Of a DNA stretch of 64,000 bases, positions 34,702 through 47,262 are shown one piece after another. Source of the stretch: Aquibacillus sediminis (lineage in GTDB: Bacteria > Bacillota > Bacilli > Bacillales > Amphibacillaceae); assembly GCF_005870085.1 (NCBI RefSeq), contig NZ_SZNM01000001.1, positions 310,001 to 374,000 on the forward strand, given 5' to 3'. Under the pieces are notes generated by a model that was given only the letters and a program-made list of their open reading frames with translations, made no database searches and was not told the DNA's origin. Both the position numbers and the translations under genes were made by a program. Within the stretch, counting starts at the first letter, position 1. Each line of letters starts with the position of its first letter.

Positions 34702-34730
34702 TTGACCTTGCCTTAAAATGGTTGTATGAT
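34702..34730 (+). promoter_or_regulatory. Sigma-A promoter of the ilv-leu operon
   Basis: TTGACC at 34702-34707 and TATGAT at 34725-34730, 17 bases apart. Transcription should begin near 34737 and run through the T-box leader. Confidence 0.82.
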
Positions 34731-34820
34731 TGTCGTCAATCAAAGGATTTTTATTTTATTAGAAAACATGTTGATAATCCATTTATTCATGTTGTAAGAA
34801 AGACATAATTAATAAAAGCG

Positions 34821-35123
34821 TTGACGGGAACAAAGGAATAAGAACCTGTATTTACAGAGAGCCGGGGTTGCTGGAAGCCCGGAAATACACCTTATTCTGA
34901 CATCGTCCCTGAGTGCTGGGTTGAACGGATTATTCCTAGTAGGCACGGCCAGGTGTGACTTGAGCACCTGTTATCAAAAGAAGCTAACGAATGTATTATA
35001 GCTTCATGAGGCGATATTTGCGAGAATATCGTGAATCAGGGTGGTACCGTGAAAAGTGAAGGCCTTTTCTCCCCGATTTTTCTGCAATCTTGCAGTTTTA
35101 TTGGGAAGAAAGGGCCTTTTTTT
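34821..35123 (+). promoter_or_regulatory. T-box leader of the ilv-leu operon
   Basis: The conserved T-box AGGGTGGTACCG is at about 35038-35049. A terminator made of AAGGCC...TTTC and GAAAGGGCCTT with a T run ends at 35123. Upstream, stem I carries AGAG and GGGTTGCTGGAAGCCC-type distal elements. The likely specifier loop, TGACATCG after CTTATTC, offers ATC (Ile) followed by a purine. That codon choice is an inference; Ile or Leu would both suit the operon. Uncharged tRNA should favour the antiterminator and expression. Confidence 0.93.
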
Positions 35124-35192
35124 ATACTTTTATATCAAAATATTCAGAAGCTTAACATTAATCAAACTGAACTTATTTAGGAGGGATTACCA

Positions 35193-36917
35193 ATGGTAAA
35201 GACAGAAGCAAAACCGGATACCTCAACCGGTAATAAAACAAAAACAGGAGCCGATCTCCTTGTTGAGTCATTGATTAACGAGAATGTAACAACAATTTTT
35301 GGATATCCAGGTGGAGCTGTATTACCAATTTATGATGCATTGTATCGTGCAAAGGGGTCATTTGATCATATACTGAACCGCCATGAACAAGGTGCTATCC
35401 ATGCAGCAGAAGGATATGCACGAGTTTCAGGAAAGCCAGGTGTTGTCATTGCGACTTCAGGCCCTGGTGCAACCAATTTAGTGACAGGTATTGCGGATGC
35501 CATGATGGATTCTTTACCATTAGTAATTTTTACAGGCCAAGTTGCAAGAGGTGTGATCGGAACGGATGCTTTCCAGGAATCAGATGTGATGGGAATTACC
35601 ACGCCGATCACTAAACACAATTATCAGGTTCAAGATGTTCGTGACCTACCACGAACGGTTAAAGAAGCTTTTCACATTGCGTCAACTGGCAGACCTGGTC
35701 CTGTTGTGGTTGATATTCCTAAAGATATCTCAGCTAATCCTGTTGAAGGAACGTTTGATACAGATTTCCATTTGCCAGGATATCAACCAACAACCAAACC
35801 GAATCCATTACAGTTAAAAAAACTTGCTGAAGCCCTAGCGAAGGCGAAAAAGCCTGTTGTTCTTGCTGGTGCTGGTGTTCTAATGGGAAAGGCATCTGAG
35901 GAACTACGCTCACTTGTTGAACACTATCAATTACCTGTTACAACAACGTTACTCGGATTAGGCAGTTTTCCTGGTAACCATAAACTATCACTAGGCATGG
36001 CAGGAATGCATGGTACGTACGCAGCCAATACAGCGATCTATGAATGTGATTTACTCATTAATATCGGCGCCCGTTTTGATGACCGCCTAACAGGTAATTT
36101 AGAGAAGTTTGCACCAGATGCAACGGTTGCACACATTGATATCGACCCAGCAGAAATTGGTAAAAACGTCACCACTCATATACCAATTGTTGCTGATTCA
36201 AAAGTTGCCTTAACCATGTTGGGAGATCATATAAAAGAAGCTCCACAACATAAAGAATGGTTAAATCGCCTATATGACAATAAAATCCAATACCCATTAT
36301 GGTACAACACTCCAGATGAAGAAATGGTGCCACAATGGTTAATAGAGGAAGTATATAACGTTACCGGTGGAAATGCGATCATCACAACCGACGTTGGACA
36401 GCATCAAATGTGGGCAGCGCAATACTATGCATTTGACCAACCAAATCGCTGGGTAACATCTGGTGGGCTAGGTACGATGGGATTTGGATTTCCAGCAGCA
36501 CTTGGTGCACAATTAGCAAAACCAAATGATACTGTTGTCGCTGTTGTTGGCGATGGTGGTTTTCAAATGACATTACAGGAATTATCAATTTTACAGGAAC
36601 GTCAATTACCAGTGAAGGTTCTAATTGTTAATAATGGTGCACTTGGAATGGTAAGACAGTGGCAAGAGTCCTTTTATGAACAAAGGTATTCGGAATCACT
36701 CCTTGACGTGCAACCAGACTTTGTCAAATTAGCAGAAGCTTATGGGATTAAAGGTATGAAAATTGAAAAACAAACAGACCTAGTTAATGCGTTACCTGAT
36801 TTATTTGAATATGATGGTCCTGTTGTAGTTGATTGTCGAGTACTTCAACAAGAAAACGTCTATCCAATGATTGCACCAGGTAAAGGAATAAACGAAATGA
36901 TTGGGGTGAAACGATGA
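35193..36917 (+). CDS. ilvB: Acetolactate synthase, large subunit
   Basis: Thiamine-diphosphate enzyme that makes acetolactate or acetohydroxybutyrate, the first common step to valine, leucine and isoleucine; 574 residues. Key segments are [14 protein letters not shown] (about 42-55), the catalytic Glu in [32 protein letters not shown], and the diphosphate motif GDGGFQMT...[13 protein letters not shown] near 450-490. GGAGGGA lies 8 bases before the ATG. It is the first gene after the T-box; its stop overlaps the ilvN start (ATGA). Confidence 0.97.
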   Translation: MVKTEAKPDTSTGNKTKTGADLLVESLINENVTTIFGYPGGAVLPIYDALYRAKGSFDHILNRHEQGAIHAAEGYARVSGKPGVVIATSGPGATNLVTGIADAMMDSLPLVIFTGQVARGVIGTDAFQESDVMGITTPITKHNYQVQDVRDLPRTVKEAFHIASTGRPGPVVVDIPKDISANPVEGTFDTDFHLPGYQPTTKPNPLQLKKLAEALAKAKKPVVLAGAGVLMGKASEELRSLVEHYQLPVTTTLLGLGSFPGNHKLSLGMAGMHGTYAANTAIYECDLLINIGARFDDRLTGNLEKFAPDATVAHIDIDPAEIGKNVTTHIPIVADSKVALTMLGDHIKEAPQHKEWLNRLYDNKIQYPLWYNTPDEEMVPQWLIEEVYNVTGGNAIITTDVGQHQMWAAQYYAFDQPNRWVTSGGLGTMGFGFPAALGAQLAKPNDTVVAVVGDGGFQMTLQELSILQERQLPVKVLIVNNGALGMVRQWQESFYEQRYSESLLDVQPDFVKLAEAYGIKGMKIEKQTDLVNALPDLFEYDGPVVVDCRVLQQENVYPMIAPGKGINEMIGVKR

Positions 36918-37435
36918 AACGCATTATAACAGCTACTGTTAATAACCGTAGTGGTGTCCTTAACCGAATTACTGGATTACTCCAAAAAAGACATTTTAAC
37001 ATTGAAAGTATTTCTGTCGGTCGAACAGAAGTCGAAGGAATCTCAAAGATGACATTCGTTGTTGATGTGGAAGATAATCAAAAGCTTGAGCAAGTAACGA
37101 AACAGTTAAATAAGCAAATTGAAGTTTTAAAGGTTTCCGATATTACTGATAAAGCGATTGTTGCTAGAGAACTAGCATTAATCAAGGTGATGAGTAGCGG
37201 ACAATTGCGCAGTGAAATTCAAGGGATTATCGAGCCATTCCGTGCTTCGGTAATTGATGTAAGTAAAGATAGTCTGTCGATTCAAGTAACAGGAAAGCCA
37301 GATAAAATCGAAGCATTAATTGATTTGTTACGACCATACGGAATTAAAGAATTAGCTCGTACTGGCGTAACAGCCTTCCAACGAGGGCAACAACCACAAC
37401 AATCGGAATTAACTTCTTTTTCCCTATTAAACTAG
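36914..37435 (+). CDS. ilvN: Acetolactate synthase, small regulatory subunit
   Basis: Regulatory subunit carrying valine feedback control, 173 residues. It has an N-terminal ACT domain ([20 protein letters not shown], then [12 protein letters not shown], about residues 5-75) and a C-terminal ACT-like domain. Its ATG overlaps the ilvB stop by 4 bases, so the two subunits are translated together. The last residues are Gln-rich (GQQPQQSE). Confidence 0.96.
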   Translation: MKRIITATVNNRSGVLNRITGLLQKRHFNIESISVGRTEVEGISKMTFVVDVEDNQKLEQVTKQLNKQIEVLKVSDITDKAIVARELALIKVMSSGQLRSEIQGIIEPFRASVIDVSKDSLSIQVTGKPDKIEALIDLLRPYGIKELARTGVTAFQRGQQPQQSELTSFSLLN

Positions 37436-37489
37436 GAATCAAGCAATAAAAGAAGAAGTTAACAATAAAACACTAAAATCATTATCTAG

Positions 37490-40064
<2,575 letters not shown>

Positions 40065-40082
40065 AGCATAGGAGGTTATTGC

Positions 40083-41171
40083 ATGGAATCCAAAATCGTC
40101 TTACTCCCTGGTGATGGCATCGGTGAAGAAGTAATAGATTCTGCGAAACAAGTACTCGATGCAATTGAAAAGAAATTCAATCATACCTTTACGTATCAAA
40201 CAAAGGATATCGGTGGGGCGGCTGTAGATAAGCATAAAAACCCTCTACCAGATGATACGGTGCAAGCTTGCAAAAATGCAGATGCTGTGCTACTTGGGGC
40301 TGTAGGTGGACCAAAGTGGGATAACAATCCCACCCACCTACGCCCTGAACGTGGATTACTAGGAATACGTAAAGCGTTAGAACTTTATGCAAACTTACGA
40401 CCTGTAAAAGGGTTTGCTAAACTATTGCACGCATCCCCTCTAAAAGAAGAAATCATCGATGGAAGTGATTTATTAATAGTTCGTGAACTTACAGGCGGCA
40501 TTTACTTTGGACAACCTAGCGAACGACGTGACAACGGGAATGCAGTCGTCGATACGCTTACCTATACACGAGCAGAAATGGAACGCATCATTGATAAAGC
40601 ATTCCAAAGTGCACAATTAAGAAATAAAAAACTTACTTCTGTCGACAAGGCGAATGTACTCGAATCCAGTAGGTTTTGGCGCGAAATTGTAGAAGAAAAA
40701 AAATCTGAATATCCAGATGTAACCGTCAACCATGAATTAGTCGATGCAGCAGCAATGAAACTCATTACCAATCCTAGTGAATTCGACGTCGTTGTAACGG
40801 AAAATATGTTTGGTGATATTTTAAGTGATGAAGCTTCCGTATTAACTGGTTCCCTTGGGATGCTACCATCTGCAAGTTTATCTGAAAGTGGTGTCGGCTT
40901 ATATGAACCTGCACATGGTTCAGCACCAGATATTGCAGGAAAAGGTATCGCAAATCCAATGGCAATGATCCTATCAACAGCTATGATGTTGCGTTATTCC
41001 TTGGGGCTCCATACGGAAGCTGAACGAATTGAATCTAGTGTCGAAGCAATGGTGAATGAAGGTTATCACACGGCCGATCTCCATGTCAAAGACGGAAAAC
41101 AAGTTACAACACAGGAAATGACACAACTTATTGTTGATTACATTCAATCAGAGCAGTTGGTTCAAAGCTGA
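40083..41171 (+). CDS. leuB: 3-isopropylmalate dehydrogenase
   Basis: NAD-dependent oxidative decarboxylase of the leucine branch; 362 residues. Family segments are LLPGDGIGEEV (about 7-17), AVGGPKWD, the substrate-binding RELTGGIYFGQPSER (about 134-148), TENMFGDILSDEAS with the metal-binding Asp residues, and EPAHGSAPDIAGKG (about 278-291). AGGAGG lies 6 bases before the ATG, 18 bases after leuA. Confidence 0.97.
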   Translation: MESKIVLLPGDGIGEEVIDSAKQVLDAIEKKFNHTFTYQTKDIGGAAVDKHKNPLPDDTVQACKNADAVLLGAVGGPKWDNNPTHLRPERGLLGIRKALELYANLRPVKGFAKLLHASPLKEEIIDGSDLLIVRELTGGIYFGQPSERRDNGNAVVDTLTYTRAEMERIIDKAFQSAQLRNKKLTSVDKANVLESSRFWREIVEEKKSEYPDVTVNHELVDAAAMKLITNPSEFDVVVTENMFGDILSDEASVLTGSLGMLPSASLSESGVGLYEPAHGSAPDIAGKGIANPMAMILSTAMMLRYSLGLHTEAERIESSVEAMVNEGYHTADLHVKDGKQVTTQEMTQLIVDYIQSEQLVQS

Positions 41172-41192
41172 TTTTAGGTTAGGAGTGAGATT

Positions 41193-42608
41193 ATGGGAAA
41201 GCCAAAAACGATTATTGAAAAAATTTGGGATCAACATGTTGTCCATCAAGAAGACGGAAAACCTGACCTCCTTTATATTGATTTGCATCTTGTGCATGAG
41301 GTTACTTCTCCACAAGCATTCGAAGGGTTGCGCTTGAAGGATCGCCAAGTACGCCGACCAGATCGAACCTATGCAACGATGGATCACAATGTTCCAACTA
41401 TCCACCGTAATGTGATTAAGGATGAAGTATCCAAAACACAAATGGAAACATTAAAGAAAAACTGTGAAGAATTTAATATCCCGCTCGCAGATATCGATCA
41501 TCCTGACCAAGGGATCGTACATGTTATTGGTCCCGAATTAGGCCTTACCCAACCCGGTAAAACGATTGTTTGCGGGGATAGTCATACATCAACACACGGC
41601 GCTTTTGGTGCCTTAGCCTTTGGTATTGGAACAAGTGAAGTTGAACACGTCCTAGCAACACAGTCCTTATGGCAAGCAAGACCAAAAACATTAAATGTCA
41701 AGGTTAATGGTAAACTTGGTACAGGGGTCACCGCTAAGGATTTAATTTTAGCTATCATTGCAAAATACGGTGTTCGTTTCGGTACTGGTTATGTAATCGA
41801 GTATACGGGAGAAGCCATTCATTCCCTCTCAATGGAAGGACGTATGACAGTTTGTAATATGTCAATCGAAGCTGGGGCACGTGCTGGATTAATTAGCCCA
41901 GATGATACGACAGTGGAATTCCTTCGAGGGAAGCGTCACGCACCACAAGGGGCAGACTTTGAAAAAGCTGCAGCAGAATGGAAAGCACTAGCAACGGATG
42001 AAGGTGCAACCTATGATGCAACGGTTGAAATCAATGCGGATGAAATTGAACCACAAGTATCATGGGGGACTAATCCAGGGATGGTAATTCCTGTCAGTGC
42101 ACAGGTTCCTAGCCCCGATGATGCAGAAACCGCAAATGAAAAAGATGCCATCAACCGTGCACTTGAGTATATGGGGCTTGAAGCCAATCAACCAATCTCT
42201 TCCGTTCATATTGACCATGTCTTTATCGGATCTTGTACAAACTCAAGATTGAGTGACTTACGTAAAGCAGCAGATATTCTGCAAGGGAACAAAGTAGCCC
42301 CTAATGTGAAAGCAATTGTTGTTCCTGGCTCACACAGCGTTAAGGTTGCTGCCGAACAAGAAGGATTAGATGTTATTTTTAAACAAGCTGGCTTTGAATG
42401 GCGTGATGCAGGCTGTAGTATGTGCTTGGCGATGAACGATGATGTTGTCCCAGAAGGCGAACGTTGCGCCTCTACTTCCAACCGTAATTTCGAAGGTCGT
42501 CAAGGTACAGGTGCTCGTACACACTTAGTAAGTCCTGAAATGGCTGCTGCCGCTGCTATTGAAGGTCATTTTGTTGATGTACGTAAATACAGTGTTCCTA
42601 CAGCATAA
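41193..42608 (+). CDS. leuC: Isopropylmalate isomerase, large subunit
   Basis: Aconitase-family subunit with a [4Fe-4S] cluster, which with LeuD interconverts 2- and 3-isopropylmalate; 471 residues. The three cluster cysteines are visible in [12 protein letters not shown] (about 347) and in [11 protein letters not shown] (about 407-410). Other conserved parts are [19 protein letters not shown] and [22 protein letters not shown] precedes the ATG, 21 bases after leuB. Confidence 0.97.
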   Translation: MGKPKTIIEKIWDQHVVHQEDGKPDLLYIDLHLVHEVTSPQAFEGLRLKDRQVRRPDRTYATMDHNVPTIHRNVIKDEVSKTQMETLKKNCEEFNIPLADIDHPDQGIVHVIGPELGLTQPGKTIVCGDSHTSTHGAFGALAFGIGTSEVEHVLATQSLWQARPKTLNVKVNGKLGTGVTAKDLILAIIAKYGVRFGTGYVIEYTGEAIHSLSMEGRMTVCNMSIEAGARAGLISPDDTTVEFLRGKRHAPQGADFEKAAAEWKALATDEGATYDATVEINADEIEPQVSWGTNPGMVIPVSAQVPSPDDAETANEKDAINRALEYMGLEANQPISSVHIDHVFIGSCTNSRLSDLRKAADILQGNKVAPNVKAIVVPGSHSVKVAAEQEGLDVIFKQAGFEWRDAGCSMCLAMNDDVVPEGERCASTSNRNFEGRQGTGARTHLVSPEMAAAAAIEGHFVDVRKYSVPTA

Positions 42609-42650
42609 CAATCTATTTCCATTTAGAACAGTTGAACTGGAGGTCAAAAG

Positions 42651-43241
42651 ATGGAACCAATCCGTACTCATAAAGGGATTGTCTACCCTTTAAATCGAGC
42701 CAATATTGATACAGATCAAATTATACCTAAACAATTTCTAAAACGTATTTCACGTCAAGGTTTTGGCCAATTTTTATTTTATAATTGGCGCTTTCATAAT
42801 GATGGAGAACCACGTAAGGAATTCTCATTGAATGATCAAAAATATAAAAATGCCTCTATCCTAGTTGCAGGAGAAAACTTTGGTTGTGGTTCTTCACGAG
42901 AACATGCACCATGGGCATTACAAGACTTTGGATTTAAAGTTATTATTGCACCAAGTTTTGCAGATATCTTCTATAACAATTGTACTAAAAATGGAATCTT
43001 ACCTGTTCGTCTAACCGAAGAACAAACCGAAAAACTAATAAACAATGCAGAATCTTCAACCTACTCGATCACTGTTGATCTAGAGAATAAAGTTGTTTAT
43101 GATTCGGAGGATTTCAAAGCAACATTTGATCTTCCTGACTATCAAAGAGAAATGTTATTAAATGGTTGGGACGAAATTGCAGTCACGCTAACTCATGACG
43201 ATAAGATCACTCAATTCGAAGAACAACGAATATTAAAATAA
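42651..43241 (+). CDS. leuD: Isopropylmalate isomerase, small subunit
   Basis: Swivel-domain partner of LeuC, 196 residues. It contains [15 protein letters not shown] (about 18-32), and the substrate-binding loop [17 protein letters not shown] (about 72-88) typical of LeuD. AACTGGAGG precedes the ATG. It is the last gene of the operon, closed by a terminator. Confidence 0.97.
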   Translation: MEPIRTHKGIVYPLNRANIDTDQIIPKQFLKRISRQGFGQFLFYNWRFHNDGEPRKEFSLNDQKYKNASILVAGENFGCGSSREHAPWALQDFGFKVIIAPSFADIFYNNCTKNGILPVRLTEEQTEKLINNAESSTYSITVDLENKVVYDSEDFKATFDLPDYQREMLLNGWDEIAVTLTHDDKITQFEEQRILK

Positions 43242-43245
43242 TGAT

Positions 43246-43282
43246 AAAATAACCTCGTTTCTAATAGAAACGAGGTTATTTT
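43246..43282. terminator. Terminator closing the ilv-leu operon
   Basis: Perfect stem AAAATAACCTCGTTTCT / GAAACGAGGTTATTTT with a very short loop. It serves leuD and the convergent gene whose stop codon lies in its right edge. Confidence 0.92.
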
Positions 43283-43619
43283 AATGCCCATGATCTCTGC
43301 TATGGATCGTTTCTTCCAAAGATACATCAGATTTAGTATGATCATGTATGTCACAATACCACACATCCGTTCGTATCTTGTGTGTAATATCACACTTAAA
43401 CGTCCTTTTCACAAAGTTATGCCAAGCTGTATATTCATGTGTATCCTCATGAACCATTTCCAATTGAGAACTAGTTTTCTTCCAATTATGATTGGACTCA
43501 TCTGTCTCAACAACTTCAGGCTCCTCTTCTTCATCTGTTGAACTTGCCAAGGAACTATACAATGGAGCAATAGTAACAATCAATGCTATGGTTAAACTAA
43601 ATAAAAAGAACCGAATCAC
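43281..43619 (-). CDS. Exported or anchored protein, unknown
   Basis: A 112-residue protein with an N-terminal signal (FFLFSLTIALIVTIAPLYSS, about residues 4-23) followed by an acidic stretch DEEEEPEVVETDE. The remainder is rich in His (about 14) and contains two Cys (FKCDITHKI and WYCDIHDH) that may pair outside the cell or bind metal. No family was recognised. The start is GTG, with AAGAGGTGG before it. Confidence 0.65.
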   Translation of the reverse strand: MIRFFLFSLTIALIVTIAPLYSSLASSTDEEEEPEVVETDESNHNWKKTSSQLEMVHEDTHEYTAWHNFVKRTFKCDITHKIRTDVWYCDIHDHTKSDVSLEETIHSRDHGH

Positions 43620-43767
43620 TTATATCCACCTCTTATTAATATCTTATCGTTACTATATCTTTCCACTAGACCTAATAAATATGTACGATTAATAAAAACT
43701 TAAAAAAATAAAGAGATTAGCTCCGACTAACCCCTTTATCTTTCTTCAACCTTAATTTACTACTGCA

Positions 43768-44313
43768 TTAAGATTCATTTCTTTCCGTTTTTGGAAAATA
43801 TTGGAATATCTCTCCTGATTCCATTGCATTTGCTAATCGCATGATCCAATTTAGATAGTTTCTAGAGTCATTTAATAATTCTAGATCCCTTTTTGCAGTG
43901 CCTGATACTGTTGGATCATTTGATTTTTCTGCGAGGTTTTCTAACACTGGTTCTGTTTGTTCGACAGCTTTCATAATTAAGCCGCGTTCAAGCCGTAGCA
44001 TTTTAATGAAAAAACTTAAAAAATTGCGTAAAAAGTCCTTCTCCGCAATATAATGGTCTTTACGTTGTCCTTTCTTCCAAACTTTCGTAACCATTTCCGT
44101 ATCAATCAGTTCTCGAATACCATTACTAACACTTGCCTTACTCATGGCAACTTGATCCTTTAATTCATCAAGGGTTAATGGTCGGTCAGAAAAATACAAC
44201 ACACCATATATTCTACCAACAGAGGGATTCACACCATAAACAACCATTGCCTGTGCGATCGCGCTTATCATCACATCATGGGATTCTTCAAGTATTTCTT
44301 GATCACTTTTCAC
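43768..44313 (-). CDS. GbsR/MarR-type transcriptional regulator
   Basis: A winged-helix regulator of the GbsR family, 181 residues, close to B. subtilis GbsR (choline sensor) and OpcR. The DNA-binding part is PLTLDELKDQVAMSKASVSN followed by GIRELIDTEMV (about residues 45-80); helices for dimerisation follow. The GTG at 44313 was chosen as start because AAGAGGG lies 6 bases before it; a TTG further up has no binding site. No osmoprotectant genes are nearby, so its targets lie elsewhere or it regulates itself. Confidence 0.82.
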   Translation of the reverse strand: MKSDQEILEESHDVMISAIAQAMVVYGVNPSVGRIYGVLYFSDRPLTLDELKDQVAMSKASVSNGIRELIDTEMVTKVWKKGQRKDHYIAEKDFLRNFLSFFIKMLRLERGLIMKAVEQTEPVLENLAEKSNDPTVSGTAKRDLELLNDSRNYLNWIMRLANAMESGEIFQYFPKTERNES

Positions 44314-44490
44314 AACAAACCCTCTTTCCTTATTCGACCAATTCAAATTATATTTTATATATTAAATTAAATGGATAAATTGTCAAGGGGTAACATATGC
44401 TCAGGGAGCACACTTGAAAGCGATACAGATTATACTTCCTAAACAACAACCTAATATTGCAACATGAGGTATCGTGAACTTTCCAATTGT

Positions 44491-45636
44491 TTACCCGTCG
44501 ATGATTTCACCTTTTTGAAGCCTCTTCTTCTTTAGATCAAGCCCCAGTTTACGGCCTATTTTTTTTAATGTCTGTTCCTCCGTTGTTGTCACAATCGAAA
44601 TAACTGTGCCTTCTATTTCGGCTCCCATTCGACCTGTTCGCCCTGAACGATGAATATATTGTTTCAGTTCCTTTGGAATGTCCATATGAATAACATGGGT
44701 TAAATCTGGTATATCTAATCCTCTTGCAGCCACATCAGTTGCTAGTAGTATTTCTAGTTGGCCAGATCGAAAATTTTTAATCGCTTGCTGCCGTTGTTGT
44801 TTTTTTGTGTCACTGTGTAAAACTGCAACGGAAATGCCCATATATTCTAACTTTTCTGCTAACACGGTTAAATTACCAATATCACGTACAAAAACTAGTG
44901 CTTTTAGGTCGTGGTTTCGTACAAGTTTCCTTAATATCTCAATCTTACCTCTTGCCTCTGATTCAAAATATATATGTGATACCATGGGTTTGTTAACTTC
45001 TTCTTCTGCTATTCGGATAACCGTTGGCTTATTCATAATTTCCTTTGCTTCCTGCTCCACTTTTTCAGGTAAGGTGGCAGAAAATAGTAGCAACTGGCGA
45101 TCCTTCTGCGTACTTTTTATAATTGATTGTATTGTTTGACTATGTTCGGGTACTAGTAATTGATCTCCTTCATCAAGCACAATCGTTTTCACTTCATGCA
45201 TTTTCAACTTCTTCTGCTTAATCAGTTCATAAATTCGTCCAGGTGTTCCAATTACGATTTGTGGTTTCTTTTTTAATTTATCTATTTGCCTTTTTATATT
45301 AGCTCCCCCAATTAAGGTAGTACTCCCTATCTCGCTACCTTTTGTCCATGTTTGTACTTCTTGGTGGATTTGCATTACTAATTCATGTGAGGATGCTAAT
45401 ATAATTACTTGTACCTGTTTTTGTTCTTGCTGCATTTGTTGTAAAAGCGGAATGATATATGCCAAAGTTTTTCCGCTACCTGTTGGTGATTCTGCTATTA
45501 CATCTTGTCTATCGACAATCAAAGGAAACGATTGTCTTTGTACGGGGGTTAGCTCTTTGAATCCCTCTGTTTCCCAACCCTTCTGTATAAAATTATGTAA
45601 AGTCGGTATAAATTCTTTAATATTATTTACGTCCAT
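44491..45636 (-). CDS. yfmL: DEAD-box RNA helicase YfmL
   Basis: ATP-dependent RNA helicase; B. subtilis YfmL takes part in 50S ribosome assembly and cold growth. The 381 residues hold motif I ESPTGSGKT (about 48-56), motif Ia ASSHELV, GGANIK, motif Ib TPGRI, motif II LDEGDQ (Gly replaces the usual Ala), SAT, and the helicase C domain with ATDVAARGLD and HRSGRTGRMG. The order and wording follow YfmL closely, including KKLKMHEVKTIVLDE. ATG 45636 follows AAAGGAG; a longer form from 45726 has no binding site. Confidence 0.92.
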   Translation of the reverse strand: MDVNNIKEFIPTLHNFIQKGWETEGFKELTPVQRQSFPLIVDRQDVIAESPTGSGKTLAYIIPLLQQMQQEQKQVQVIILASSHELVMQIHQEVQTWTKGSEIGSTTLIGGANIKRQIDKLKKKPQIVIGTPGRIYELIKQKKLKMHEVKTIVLDEGDQLLVPEHSQTIQSIIKSTQKDRQLLLFSATLPEKVEQEAKEIMNKPTVIRIAEEEVNKPMVSHIYFESEARGKIEILRKLVRNHDLKALVFVRDIGNLTVLAEKLEYMGISVAVLHSDTKKQQRQQAIKNFRSGQLEILLATDVAARGLDIPDLTHVIHMDIPKELKQYIHRSGRTGRMGAEIEGTVISIVTTTEEQTLKKIGRKLGLDLKKKRLQKGEIIDG

Positions 45637-45745
45637 GAGCTGAATTTCTCCTTTTTCATCGTTATCCGTATACTTTAACATAATCAATGGGAATAAATCA
45701 CTTCTCATTACTACTATGTGAAACAAAACTTATTCTATCCAAAAC

Positions 45746-45788
45746 AAAAAGAATGCGAACCCAAAAATTGGGTATCGCATTCTTTTTT
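45746..45788 (-). terminator. Terminator after the DoxX-family gene
   Basis: AAAAAGAATGCGA.ACCCA / TGGGTATCGCATTCTTTTT stem with T runs on both sides. Confidence 0.88.
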
Positions 45789-46342
45789 TACTTTTCTCTG
45801 CCCCATGGTGTTCCTAAGAATGGTAACGCCCAGCGATCTAAACCATACCATCCAGCTACTTTCCATGCTAGTACTAACCATGTTGCTAAAATAAACAATA
45901 TCGGGTTAGAGCTTAATGTTCCGGCAAATAGGAAACTAACATTCATTATACTACCAAAGAAAGCAGCTATCCCCGTTAACAAGCCAACGATTAATCCTAA
46001 ACCAACAAGGACTTCACCAATAGCAACTAAGTATGAAAAAAATGAGGCATTTGGCATAACAAAGCTTTCTAAAAAGGCTGCATACCATCCTGAAACATCT
46101 CCACCTTCTTCAGCTTTACTTAACGTGCCACCTAGGAATCCCTTTAATGCCGTACCTGATTCACTACCTGTCCATGCAGGACTTGTTAACTTTCCCCATC
46201 CAGATGTTAACCACGTATATCCAAGATAAAGCCTTATAATTAACCAGATCCAAGCAGAGCGGGTACTGTTAAACAAATAATAAGAAATAGGATTTTCAGG
46301 TACTACGACACTATTTCCTTTCACATAATCATTTCTTGCCAT
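45788..46342 (-). CDS. DoxX-family membrane protein
   Basis: A 184-residue membrane protein with four predicted helices of the DoxX family (helix 1 with LIIRLYLGYTWLTSGWGKL; FVMPNASFFSYLVAIGEVLV; GLLTGIAAFFGSIMNVSFLF; ILATWLVLAWKVAG). Bacillus members have been linked to redox and thiol stress, but no reaction can be assigned from this sequence. AGGAGGTAGAAG precedes the ATG. Confidence 0.85.
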   Translation of the reverse strand: MARNDYVKGNSVVVPENPISYYLFNSTRSAWIWLIIRLYLGYTWLTSGWGKLTSPAWTGSESGTALKGFLGGTLSKAEEGGDVSGWYAAFLESFVMPNASFFSYLVAIGEVLVGLGLIVGLLTGIAAFFGSIMNVSFLFAGTLSSNPILFILATWLVLAWKVAGWYGLDRWALPFLGTPWGREK

Positions 46343-46578
46343 ACTTCTACCTCCTTATGAAAATAATAACTCTATAAAAATTGTTACTATACTTTACCCT
46401 AGCAATTTTAATTTCAATCATATTTGATTGGTCTATTCGTTTTTCATTTCTACATTTATGCTCGGTAACTTTTCCTATTTTACAATTTTCACTCTTCCCC
46501 CACCGAGTGTTACCTATCCCAATAGAGGTGAAAGTGAGACTTAAGGACAATTTTACCGGGATAAAAACGTTATTAGAA
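46343..46578. other. Gene-free AT-rich stretch
   Basis: Nothing convincing: open frames exist on both strands but none has a ribosome binding site or protein-like composition. Confidence 0.5.
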
Positions 46579-46614
46579 GAATAGCCACATGGGAATCACA
46601 ACCCATGCGGCTAT
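46579..46614 (-). terminator. Terminator of the tandem peptide genes
   Basis: AATAGCCACATGGG / CCCATGCGGCTATT stem with a 7-base loop and one mismatch. It lies 26 bases downstream of the last of three tandem peptide genes on the minus strand. Confidence 0.75.
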
Positions 46615-46639
46615 TGGAATTTATATTAACTAAATGAAA

Positions 46640-46714
46640 TTACACCACGTAAGATGTTCCGACAATAATTAGAAGAATGAATAACACGACAATCAACGCG
46701 AAATTATTGTGCAT
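46640..46714 (-). CDS. Tiny membrane peptide, tandem copy 1 (24 residues)
   Basis: [20 protein letters not shown] followed by SYVV. This is the minimal form of the YjcZ / tiny transmembrane family of spore formers: a short polar start and one membrane helix. TGGAGGTGATTAACT precedes the ATG. The product is identical to copy 2, though the DNA differs at many third codon positions. Confidence 0.88.
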   Translation of the reverse strand: MHNNFALIVVLFILLIIVGTSYVV

Positions 46715-46771
46715 AGTTAATCACCTCCAGAGGTTTTAAAGTGCTATTTCTTGATAATAGCGACTTTACCT

Positions 46772-46846
46772 TTACACTACATACGAGGTTCCCACGATAA
46801 TTAGTAAAATGAACAACACTACGATTAATGCAAAGTTATTGTGCAT
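46772..46846 (-). CDS. Tiny membrane peptide, tandem copy 2 (24 residues)
   Basis: Same 24-residue product as copy 1. AGGAGGTGTTAGTGT precedes the ATG. The spacing between consecutive copies is 50 to 57 bases, and each copy has its own strong binding site. Confidence 0.88.
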   Translation of the reverse strand: MHNNFALIVVLFILLIIVGTSYVV

Positions 46847-46896
46847 ACACTAACACCTCCTGAGGTTTTTGATTTGAACAATTAGTCTTTATTCAA

Positions 46897-46971
46897 TCAC
46901 ACCACGTAAGACGTTCCCACAATGATTAATAGAATGAACAACACCACGATTAATGCGAAATTGTTATACAT
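46897..46971 (-). CDS. Tiny membrane peptide, tandem copy 3 (24 residues)
   Basis: Differs from copies 1 and 2 only at residue 2 (Tyr for His). AGGAGGTGTTAAGTT precedes the ATG. It is the promoter-proximal copy on the minus strand. The helix [16 protein letters not shown] is also that of the YjcZ-family peptide at 21879. Confidence 0.88.
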   Translation of the reverse strand: MYNNFALIVVLFILLIIVGTSYVV

Positions 46972-47169
46972 AACTTAACACCTCCTAATGTCTTACACTA
47001 ACATCCTATGGTTTGATGCATTGTGTGATTGGGCATGTGTTTAGTTATAAAAAAAATAGTACAAATGCCTATTAAAAGGAGATAAGTACGAAACTCAATA
47101 TATATAATAATAAAATTCTTAGCATCCCAAACTTTCTCACTACATAAAACAGCATTTTCTATCACAATA

Positions 47170-47219
47170 AAACTGCACCAGTAATTGTTAGATTGTATCC
47201 AACAATTGTGGTGCAGTTC
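47170..47219. terminator. Terminator after pgl
   Basis: AACTGCACCA and AATTGTT pair with AACAATT and TGGTGCAGTT around a 17-base loop. It lies between pgl (minus strand, upstream) and the tandem peptide genes. The rest of 46972-47169 shows no gene. Confidence 0.8.
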
Positions 47220-47262
47220 AAAATCCAGTCCTCATCTCGGATTTATTCTTTTTAGAACAGCC

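Noticed and set aside
44491-45636. DEGD instead of DEAD in motif II as a sign of an inactive helicase
   Set aside because: The third position of motif II varies in this family (B. subtilis YfmL has DETD), and the metal-binding Asp and Glu are present.
46381-46584. Hydrophobic frame on the + strand upstream of the DoxX gene
   Set aside because: No Shine-Dalgarno; the composition reflects AT-rich DNA.
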